64,000 nucleotides of DNA from Colletes latitarsis (lineage: Eukaryota; Arthropoda; Insecta; Hymenoptera; Colletidae): NCBI RefSeq assembly GCF_051014445.1, contig NC_135136.1:10868001-10932000 (forward strand), written 5' to 3'. The notes under the pieces were generated by a model. That model made no database searches and was not told where the DNA came from. It saw only the letters and a list, made by a program, of their open reading frames with translations. This document shows, piece after piece, positions 50,545 through 62,700 of the stretch. Each line of letters begins with the position of its first letter. Position 1 is the stretch's first letter. A program made the position numbers and the translations under genes.

Positions 50545-53500
50545 TAAGTATGAGTCTGATGAGGGCAAATACCAGGCCTATCCCAGACATAACTTGCGTT
50601 ATCCTCTAAAATATTGATCGAAACCAGGTTTAATCGACTGTTTCATTGTGGTACCACATTACTACGTGATCCAAACCAGAAAAATACCCAGGATCTGTTC
50701 AACAAGTATGTGAAGAACGCGAAAATATGAACCTGATGAGGGCAAATCCCCGACCTAACCTAGACCTACCATGAGTTATCCTCTAAAATATTTATCAAGA
50801 CCAGGTTTAATTGAATGTTTCAGTGTGGTACCACAATACTACGGGATCCAAACCAGAAAAAGCCCAGAATCTGGCCACCGAGTATGAGAAATATGCGAAA
50901 GTACGAGCCTGATCAGGACAAATCCCAGACCTATCCCAGACCTAACTTGCGTTGTCCTCTAAAATATTGATCGAAACCAGGTTTAATGGACTGTTTCAGT
51001 GTGGTACCACATTACTACGTGATCCAAACCAGAAAAATACCCAGGATCTGTTCAACAAGTATGTGAAGAACGCGAAAATATGAACCTGATGAGGGCAAAT
51101 CCCAGATCTAACCTAGACCTAACATGAATTATTCTCTAAAATATTGATCGAAACCACGTTTAATGGTCTGTTTCAGTGTGGTACCACATTACTACGTGAT
51201 CCAAACCAGAAAAATACCCAGGATCTGTTCAACAAGTATGTGAAGAACGCGAAAATATGAACCTGATGAGGGCAAATCCCAGACCTATCCCAGACATAAC
51301 TTGCGTTATCCTCTAAAATATTGATCGAAACCAGGTTTAAAGGACTGTTTCAGTGTGGTACCTCATTACTACGTGATCCAAACCACAAAAAACCCAGGAT
51401 CCGTTCAACAAGTATGTGAAGAATGCGAAAATATGAACCTGATGAGGGCAAATCCTAGACCTAACCCAGACCTAACATGCGTTATCCTCTAAAATATTTA
51501 TCAAGACCAGGTTTAATTGAATGTTTCAGTGTGGTACCACAATACTACGGGATCCAAACCAGAAAAAGCCCAGAATCTGGCCACCGAGTATGAGAAATAT
51601 GCGAAAGTACGAGCCTGATCAGGGCAAATCCCAGACCTATCCCAGACCTAACTTGCGTTGTCCTCTAAAATATTGATCGAAACCAGGTTTAATGGACTGT
51701 TTCAGTGTGGTACCACATTACTACGTGATCCAAACCAGAAAAATACCCAGGATCTGTTCAACAAGTATGTGAAGAACGCGTAAGTATCAGTCTGATGAGG
51801 GCAAATACCAGGCCTAACCTAGACATAACATGTGTTATCCTCTAAAATATTGATCGAAACCAGGTTTAATCGACTGTTTCATTGTGGTACCACATTACTA
51901 CGTGATCCAAACCAGAAAAATACCCAGGATCTGTTCAACAAGTATGTGAAGAACGCGAAAATATGAACCTGATGAGGGCAAATCCCAGACCTAACCTAGA
52001 CCTAACATGAGTTATCCTCTAAAATATTTATCAAGACCAGGTTTAATTGAATGTTTCAGTGTGGTACCACAATACTACGGGATCCAAACCAGAAAAAGCC
52101 CAGAATCTGGCCACCGAGTATGAGAAATATGCGAAAGTACGAGCCTGATCAGGACAAATCCCAGACCTATCCCAGACCTAACTTGCGTTGTCCTCTAAAA
52201 TATTGATCGAAACCAGGTTTAATGGACTGTTTCAGTGTGGTACCACATTACTACGTGATCCAAACCAGAAAAATACCCAGGATCTGTTCAACAAGTATGT
52301 GAAGAACGCGAAAATATGAACCTGATGAGGGCAAATCCCAGATCTAACCTAGACCTAACATGAATTATTCTCTAAAATATTGATCGAAACCACGTTTAAT
52401 GGTCTGTTTCAGTGTGGTACCACATTACTACGTGATCCAAACCAGAAAAATACCCAGGATCTGTTCAACAAGTATGTGAAGAACGCGTAAGTATGAGTCT
52501 GATGAGGGCAAATACCAGGCCTATCCCAGACATAACTTGCGTTATCCTCTAAAATATTGATCGAAACCAGGTTTAATCGACTGTTTCATTGTGGTACCAC
52601 ATTACTACGTGATCCAAACCAGAAAAATACCCAGGATCTGTTCAACAAGTATGTGAAGAACGCGAAAATATGAACCTGATGAGGGCAAATCCCCGACCTA
52701 ACCTAGACCTACCATGAGTTATCCTCTAAAATATTTATCAAGACCAGGTTTAATTGAATGTTTCAGTGTGGTACCACAATACTACGGGATCCAAACCAGA
52801 AAAAGCCCAGAATCTGGCCACCGAGTATGAGAAATATGCGAAAGTACGAGCCTGATCAGGACAAATCCCAGACCTATCCCAGACCTAACTTGCGTTGTCC
52901 TCTAAAATATTGATCGAAACCAGGTTTAATGGACTGTTTCAGTGTGGTACCACATTACTACGTGATCCAAACCAGAAAAATACCCAGGATCTGTTCAACA
53001 AGTATGTGAAGAACGCGAAAATATGAACCTGATGAGGGCAAATCCCAGATCTAACCTAGACCTAACATGAATTATTCTCTAAAATATTGATCGAAACCAC
53101 GTTTAATGGTCTGTTTCAGTGTGGTACCACATTACTACGTGATCCAAACCAGAAAAATACCCAGGATCTGTTCAACAAGTATGTGAAGAACGCGAAAATA
53201 TGAACCTGATGAGGGCAAATCCCAGACCTATCCCAGACATAACTTGCGTTATCCTCTAAAATATTGATCGAAACCAGGTTTAATGGACTGTTTCAGTGTG
53301 GTACCTCATTACTACGTGATCCAAACCACAAAAAACCCAGGATCCGTTCAACAAGTATGTGAAGAATGCGAAAATATGAACCTGATGAGGGCAAATCCTA
53401 GACCTAACCCAGACCTAACATGCGTTATCCTCTAAAATATTTATCAAGACCAGGTTTAATTGAATGTTTCAGTGTGGTACCACAATACTACGGGATCCAA

Positions 53501-54286
53501 ACCAGAAAAAGCCCAGAATCTGGCCACCGAGTATGAGAAATATGCGAAAGTACGAGCCTGATCAGGGCAAATCCCAGACCTATCCCAGACCTAACTTGCG
53601 TTGTCCTCTAAAATATTGATCGAAACCAGGTTTAATGGACTGTTTCAGTGTGGTACCACATTACTACGTGATCCAAACCAGAAAAATACCCAGGATCTGT
53701 TCAACAAGTATGTGAAGAACGCGTAAGTATGAGTCTGATGAGGGCAAATACCAGGCCTAACCTAGACATAACATGTGTTATCCTCTAAAATATTGATCGA
53801 AACCAGGTTTAATCGACTGTTTCATTGTGGTACCACATTACTACGTGATCCAAACCAGAAAAATACCCAGGATCTGTTCAACAAGTATGTGAAGAACGCG
53901 AAAATATGAACCTGATGAGGGCAAATCCCAGACCTAACCTAGACCTAACATGAGTTATCCTCTAAAATATTTATCAAGACCAGGTTTAATTGAATGTTTC
54001 AGTGTGGTACCACAATACTACGGGATCCAAACCAGAAAAAGCCCAGAATCTGGCCACCGAGTATGAGAAATATGCGAAAGTACGAGCCTGATCAGGACAA
54101 ATCCCAGGCCTATCCCAGACCTAACTTGCGTTGTCCTCTAAAATATTGATCGAAACCAGGTTTAATGGACTGTTTCAGTGTGGTACCACATTACTACGTG
54201 ATCCAAACCAGAAAAATACCCAGGATCTGTTCAACAAGTATGTGAAGAACGCGAAAATATGAACCTGATGAGGGCAAATCCCAGAC
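50545..54286 (+). repeat. Nested 11-monomer duplication within HOR unit 1 (1943-bp offset)
   Basis: 50545-52343 recurs at 52488-54286, offset 1943 bp (CCTACCATGAG at 50764 and 52707; GCGTAAGTATGAG at 50545 and 52488). In units 2 and 3 the same spacing is 2120 bp (56062 to 58182; 61007 to 63127) because one extra monomer is present. Confidence 0.85.
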
Positions 54287-56390
54287 CTATCCCAGACATA
54301 ACTTGCGTTATCCTCTAAAATATTGATCGAAATCAGGTTTAATGGACTGTTTCAGTGTGGTACCTCATTACTACGTGATCCAAACCACAAAAAACCCAGG
54401 ATCCGTTCAACAAGTATGTGAAGAATGCGAAAATATGACCCTGATGAGGGCAAATCCTAGACCTAACCCAGACCTAACATGCGTTATCCTCTAAAATATT
54501 TATCAAGACCAGGTTTAATTGAATGTTTCAGTGTGGTACCACAATACTACGGGATCCAAACCAGAAAAAGCCCAGAATCTGGCCACCGAGTATGAGAAAT
54601 ATGCGAAAGTACGAGCCTGATCAGGACAAATCCCAGACCTATCCCAGACCTAACTTGCGTTGTCCTCTAAAATATTGATCGAAACCAGGTTTAATGGACT
54701 GTTTCAGTGTGGTACCACATTACTACGTGATCCAAACCAGAAAAATACCCAGGATCTGTTCAACAAGTATATGAAGAACGCGAAAATATGAACATGATGA
54801 GGGCAAATCCCAGATCTAACCTAGACCTAACATGAATTATTCTCTAAAATATTGATCGAAACCAGGTTTAATGGTTTGTTTCAGTGTGGTACCACGTTAC
54901 TACGTGATCCAAACCAGAAAAATACCCAGGATCTGTTCAACAAGTATGTGAAGAACGCGAAAATATGAACCTGATGAGGGCAAATCCCAGAACTAACCTA
55001 GACCTAACATGAGTTATCCTCTAAAATATTTATCAAGACCAGGTTTAATTGAATGTTTCAGTGTGGTACCTCAATACTACGGGATCCAAACCAGAAAAAG
55101 CCCAGAATCTGGCCACCGAGTATGAGAAATATGCGAAAGTACGAGCCTGATCAGGACAAATCCCAGACCTATCCCAGACCTAACTTGCGTTGTCCTCTAA
55201 AATATTGATCGAAACCAGGTTTAATGGACTGTTTCAGTGTGGTACCACATTACTACGTGATCCAAACCAGAAAAATACCCAGGATCTGTTCAGCAAGTAT
55301 GTGAAGAGTGCGAAAATATGAACCTGATGAGGGCAAATCCCAGAACTAACCTAGACCTAACATGAGTTATCCTCTAAAATATTTATCAAGACCAGGTTTA
55401 ATTGAATGTTTCAGTGTGGTACCACAATACTACGGGATCCAAACCAGAAAAAGCCCAGAATCTGGCCGCCGAGTATGAGAAATATGCGAAAGTACGAGCC
55501 TGATCAGGACAAATCCCAGACCTATCCCAGACCTAACTTGCGTTGTCCTCTAAAATATTGATCGAAACCAGGTTTAATGGACTGTTTCAGTGTGGTACCA
55601 CATTACTACGTGATCCAAACCAGAAAAATACCCAGGATCTGTTCAACAAGTATGTGAAGAACGCGAAAATATGAACCTGATGAGGGCAACTCCCAGACCT
55701 ATCCCAGACATAACTTGCGTTATCCTCTAAAATATTGATCGAAACCAGGTTTAATGGACTGTTTCAGTGTGGTACCACATTACTACGTGATCCAAACCAG
55801 AAAAATACCCAGGATCTGTTCAACAAGTATGTGAAGAACGCGTAAGTATGAGTCTGATGAGGGCAAATACCAGGCCTATCCCAGACATAACTTGCGTTAT
55901 CCTCTAAAATATTGATCGAAACCAGGTTTAATCGACTGTTTCATTGTGGTACCACATTACTACGTGATCCAAACCAGAAAAATACCCAGGATCTGTTCAA
56001 CAAGTATGTGAAGAACGCGAAAATATGAACCTGATGAGGGCAAATCCCCGACCTAACCTAGACCTACCATGAGTTATCCTCTAAAATATTTATCAAGACC
56101 AGGTTTAATTGAATGTTTCAGTGTGGTACCACAATACTACGGGATCCAAACCAGAAAAAGCCCAGAATCTGGCCACCGAGTATGAGAAATATGCGAAAGT
56201 ACGAGCCTGATCAGGACAAATCCCAGACCTATCCCAGACCTAACTTGCGTTGTCCTCTAAAATATTGATCGAAACCAGGTTTAATGGACTGTTTCAGTGT
56301 GGTACCACATTACTACGTGATCCAAACCAGAAAAATACCCAGGATCTGTTCAACAAGTATGTGAAGAACGCGAAAATATGAACCTGATGA

Positions 56391-56745
56391 GGGCAAATCC
56401 CAGATCTAACCTAGACCTAACATGAATTATTCTCTAAAATATTGATCGAAACCACGTTTAATGGTCTGTTTCAGTGTGGTACCACATTACTACGTGATCC
56501 AAACCAGAAAAATACCCAGGATCTGTTCAACAAGTATGTGAAGAACGCGAAAATATGAACCTGATGAGGGCAAATCCCAGATCTAACCTAGACCTAACAT
56601 GAATTATTCTCTAAAATATTGATCGAAACCACGTTTAATGGTCTGTTTCAGTGTGGTACCACATTACTACGTGATCCAAACCAGAAAAATACCCAGGATC
56701 TGTTCAACAAGTATGTGAAGAACGCGAAAATATGAACCTGATGAG
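56391..56745 (+). repeat. Local tandem duplication of one monomer in HOR unit 2
   Basis: The monomer with CCCAGATCTAACC, GAATTATTCTCT and CCACGTTTAATGG occurs twice in immediate succession here (and again near 61340-61690 in unit 3). The corresponding place in unit 1 (about 51097) has it once. This is the +177-bp part of the length difference between units. Confidence 0.85.
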
Positions 56746-59700
56746 GGCAAATCCCAGACCTATCCCAGACATAACTTGCGTTATCCTCTAAAATATTGAT
56801 CGAAACCAGGTTTAATGGACTGTTTCAGTGTGGTACCTCATTACTACGTGATCCAAACCACAAAAAACCCAGGATCCGTTCAACAAGTATGTGAAGAATG
56901 CGAAAATATGAACCTGATGAGGCCAAATCCTAGACCTAACCCAGACCTAACATGCGTTATCCTCTAAAATATTTATCAAGACCAGGTTTAATTGAATGTT
57001 TCAGTGTGGTACCACAATACTACGGGATCCAAACCAGAAAAAGCCCAGAATCTGGCCACCGAGTATGAGAAATATGCGAAAGTACGAGCCTGATCAGGGC
57101 AAATCCCAGACCTATCCCAGACCTAACTTGCGTTGTCCTCTAAAATATTGATCGAAACCAGGTTTAATGGACTGTTTCAGTGTGGTACCACATTACTACG
57201 TGATCCAAACCAGAAAAATACCCAGGATCTGTTCAACAAGTATGTGAAGAACGCGTAAGTATGAGTCTGATGAGGGCAAATACCAGGCCTAACCTAGACA
57301 TAACATGTGTTATCCTCTAAAATATTGATCGAAACCAGGTTTAATCGACTGTTTCATTGTGGTACCACATTACTACGTGATCCAAACCAGAAAAATACCC
57401 AGGATCTGTTCAACAAGTATGTGAAGAACGCGAAAATATGAACCTGATGAGGGCAAATCCCAGACCTAACCTAGACCTAACATGAGTTATCCTCTAAAAT
57501 ATTTATCAAGACCAGGTTTAATTGAATGTTTCAGTGTGGTACCACAATACTACGGGATCCAAACCAGAAAAAGCCCAGAATCTGGCCACCGAGTATGAGA
57601 AATATGCGAAAGTACGAGCCTGATCAGGACAAATCCCAGACCTATCCCAGACCTAACTTGCGTTGTCCTCTAAAATATTGATCGAAACCAGGTTTAATGG
57701 ACTGTTTCAGTGTGGTACCACATTACTACGTGATCCAAACCAGAAAAATACCCAGGATCTGTTCAACAAGTATGTGAAGAACGCGAAAATATGAACCTGA
57801 TGAGGGCAAATCCCAGATCTAACCTAGACCTAACATGAATTATTCTCTAAAATATTGATCGAAACCACGTTTAATGGTCTGTTTCAGTGTGGTACCACAT
57901 TACTACGTGATCCAAACCAGAAAAATACCCAGGATCTGTTCAACAAGTATGTGAAGAACGCGTAAGTATGAGTCTGATGAGGGCAAATACCAGGCCTATC
58001 CCAGACATAACTTGCGTTATCCTCTAAAATATTGATCGAAACCAGGTTTAATCGACTGTTTCATTGTGGTACCACATTACTACGTGATCCAAACCAGAAA
58101 AATACCCAGGATCTGTTCAACAAGTATGTGAAGAACGCGAAAATATGAACCTGATGAGGGCAAATCCCCGACCTAACCTAGACCTACCATGAGTTATCCT
58201 CTAAAATATTTATCAAGACCAGGTTTAATTGAATGTTTCAGTGTGGTACCACAATACTACGGGATCCAAACCAGAAAAAGCCCAGAATCTGGCCACCGAG
58301 TATGAGAAATATGCGAAAGTACGAGCCTGATCAGGACAAATCCCAGACCTATCCCAGACCTAACTTGCGTTGTCCTCTAAAATATTGATCGAAACCAGGT
58401 TTAATGGACTGTTTCAGTGTGGTACCACATTACTACGTGATCCAAACCAGAAAAATACCCAGGATCTGTTCAACAAGTATGTGAAGAACGCGAAAATATG
58501 AACCTGATGAGGGCAAATCCCAGATCTAACCTAGACCTAACATGAATTATTCTCTAAAATATTGATCGAAACCACGTTTAATGGTCTGTTTCAGTGTGGT
58601 ACCACATTACTACGTGATCCAAACCAGAAAAATACCCAGGATCTGTTCAACAAGTATGTGAAGAACGCGAAAATATGAACCTGATGAGGGCAAATCCCAG
58701 ACCTATCCCAGACATAACTTGCGTTATCCTCTAAAATATTGATCGAAACCAGGTTTAATGGACTGTTTCAGTGTGGTACCTCATTACTACGTGATCCAAA
58801 CCACAAAAAACCCAGGATCCGTTCAACAAGTATGTGAAGAATGCGAAAATATGAACCTGATGAGGGCAAATCCTAGACCTAACCCAGACCTAACATGCGT
58901 TATCCTCTAAAATATTTATCAAGACCAGGTTTAATTGAATGTTTCAGTGTGGTACCACAATACTACGGGATCCAAACCAGAAAAAGCCCAGAATCTGGCC
59001 ACCGAGTATGAGAAATATGCGAAAGTACGAGCCTGATCAGGACAAATCCCAGGCCTATCCCAGACCTAACTTGCGTTGTCCTCTAAAATATTGATCGAAA
59101 CCAGGTTTAATGGACTGTTTCAGTGTGGTACCACATTACTACGTGATCCAAACCAGAAAAATACCCAGGATCTGTTCAACAAGTATGTGAAGAACGCGAA
59201 AATATGAACCTGATGAGGGCAAATCCCAGACCTATCCCAGACATAACTTGCGTTATCCTCTAAAATATTGATCGAAATCAGGTTTAATGGACTGTTTCAG
59301 TGTGGTACCTCATTACTACGTGATCCAAACCACAAAAAACCCAGGATCCGTTCAACAAGTATGTGAAGAATGCGAAAATATGACCCTGATGAGGGCAAAT
59401 CCTAGACCTAACCCAGACCTAACATGCGTTATCCTCTAAAATATTTATCAAGACCAGGTTTAATTGAATGTTTCAGTGTGGTACCACAATACTACGGGAT
59501 CCAAACCAGAAAAAGCCCAGAATCTGGCCACCGAGTATGAGAAATATGCGAAAGTACGAGCCTGATCAGGACAAATCCCAGACCTATCCCAGACCTAACT
59601 TGCGTTGTCCTCTAAAATATTGATCGAAACCAGGTTTAATGGACTGTTTCAGTGTGGTACCACATTACTACGTGATCCAAACCAGAAAAATACCCAGGAT

Positions 59701-62700
59701 CTGTTCAACAAGTATATGAAGAACGCGAAAATATGAACATGATGAGGGCAAATCCCAGATCTAACCTAGACCTAACATGAATTATTCTCTAAAATATTGA
59801 TCGAAACCAGGTTTAATGGTTTGTTTCAGTGTGGTACCACGTTACTACGTGATCCAAACCAGAAAAATACCCAGGATCTGTTCAACAAGTATGTGAAGAA
59901 CGCGAAAATATGAACCTGATGAGGGCAAATCCCAGAACTAACCTAGACCTAACATGAGTTATCCTCTAAAATATTTATCAAGACCAGGTTTAATTGAATG
60001 TTTCAGTGTGGTACCTCAATACTACGGGATCCAAACCAGAAAAAGCCCAGAATCTGGCCACCGAGTATGAGAAATATGCGAAAGTACGAGCCTGATCAGG
60101 ACAAATCCCAGACCTATCCCAGACCTAACTTGCGTTGTCCTCTAAAATATTGATCGAAACCAGGTTTAATGGACTGTTTCAGTGTGGTACCACATTACTA
60201 CGTGATCCAAACCAGAAAAATACCCAGGATCTGTTCAGCAAGTATGTGAAGAGTGCGAAAATATGAACCTGATGAGGGCAAATCCCAGAACTAACCTAGA
60301 CCTAACATGAGTTATCCTCTAAAATATTTATCAAGACCAGGTTTAATTGAATGTTTCAGTGTGGTACCACAATACTACGGGATCCAAACCAGAAAAAGCC
60401 CAGAATCTGGCCGCCGAGTATGAGAAATATGCGAAAGTACGAGCCTGATCAGGACAAATCCCAGACCTATCCCAGACCTAACTTGCGTTGTCCTCTAAAA
60501 TATTGATCGAAACCAGGTTTAATGGACTGTTTCAGTGTGGTACCACATTACTACGTGATCCAAACCAGAAAAATACCCAGGATCTGTTCAACAAGTATGT
60601 GAAGAACGCGAAAATATGAACCTGATGAGGGCAACTCCCAGACCTATCCCAGACATAACTTGCGTTATCCTCTAAAATATTGATCGAAACCAGGTTTAAT
60701 GGACTGTTTCAGTGTGGTACCACATTACTACGTGATCCAAACCAGAAAAATACCCAGGATCTGTTCAACAAGTATGTGAAGAACGCGTAAGTATGAGTCT
60801 GATGAGGGCAAATACCAGGCCTATCCCAGACATAACTTGCGTTATCCTCTAAAATATTGATCGAAACCAGGTTTAATCGACTGTTTCATTGTGGTACCAC
60901 ATTACTACGTGATCCAAACCAGAAAAATACCCAGGATCTGTTCAACAAGTATGTGAAGAACGCGAAAATATGAACCTGATGAGGGCAAATCCCCGACCTA
61001 ACCTAGACCTACCATGAGTTATCCTCTAAAATATTTATCAAGACCAGGTTTAATTGAATGTTTCAGTGTGGTACCACAATACTACGGGATCCAAACCAGA
61101 AAAAGCCCAGAATCTGGCCACCGAGTATGAGAAATATGCGAAAGTACGAGCCTGATCAGGACAAATCCCAGACCTATCCCAGACCTAACTTGCGTTGTCC
61201 TCTAAAATATTGATCGAAACCAGGTTTAATGGACTGTTTCAGTGTGGTACCACATTACTACGTGATCCAAACCAGAAAAATACCCAGGATCTGTTCAACA
61301 AGTATGTGAAGAACGCGAAAATATGAACCTGATGAGGGCAAATCCCAGATCTAACCTAGACCTAACATGAATTATTCTCTAAAATATTGATCGAAACCAC
61401 GTTTAATGGTCTGTTTCAGTGTGGTACCACATTACTACGTGATCCAAACCAGAAAAATACCCAGGATCTGTTCAACAAGTATGTGAAGAACGCGAAAATA
61501 TGAACCTGATGAGGGCAAATCCCAGATCTAACCTAGACCTAACATGAATTATTCTCTAAAATATTGATCGAAACCACGTTTAATGGTCTGTTTCAGTGTG
61601 GTACCACATTACTACGTGATCCAAACCAGAAAAATACCCAGGATCTGTTCAACAAGTATGTGAAGAACGCGAAAATATGAACCTGATGAGGGCAAATCCC
61701 AGACCTATCCCAGACATAACTTGCGTTATCCTCTAAAATATTGATCGAAACCAGGTTTAATGGACTGTTTCAGTGTGGTACCTCATTACTACGTGATCCA
61801 AACCACAAAAAACCCAGGATCCGTTCAACAAGTATGTGAAGAATGCGAAAATATGAACCTGATGAGGCCAAATCCTAGACCTAACCCAGACCTAACATGC
61901 GTTATCCTCTAAAATATTTATCAAGACCAGGTTTAATTGAATGTTTCAGTGTGGTACCACAATACTACGGGATCCAAACCAGAAAAAGCCCAGAATCTGG
62001 CCACCGAGTATGAGAAATATGCGAAAGTACGAGCCTGATCAGGGCAAATCCCAGACCTATCCCAGACCTAACTTGCGTTGTCCTCTAAAATATTGATCGA
62101 AACCAGGTTTAATGGACTGTTTCAGTGTGGTACCACATTACTACGTGATCCAAACCAGAAAAATACCCAGGATCTGTTCAACAAGTATGTGAAGAACGCG
62201 TAAGTATGAGTCTGATGAGGGCAAATACCAGGCCTAACCTAGACATAACATGTGTTATCCTCTAAAATATTGATCGAAACCAGGTTTAATCGACTGTTTC
62301 ATTGTGGTACCACATTACTACGTGATCCAAACCAGAAAAATACCCAGGATCTGTTCAACAAGTATGTGAAGAACGCGAAAATATGAACCTGATGAGGGCA
62401 AATCCCAGACCTAACCTAGACCTAACATGAGTTATCCTCTAAAATATTTATCAAGACCAGGTTTAATTGAATGTTTCAGTGTGGTACCACAATACTACGG
62501 GATCCAAACCAGAAAAAGCCCAGAATCTGGCCACCGAGTATGAGAAATATGCGAAAGTACGAGCCTGATCAGGACAAATCCCAGACCTATCCCAGACCTA
62601 ACTTGCGTTGTCCTCTAAAATATTGATCGAAACCAGGTTTAATGGACTGTTTCAGTGTGGTACCACATTACTACGTGATCCAAACCAGAAAAATACCCAG

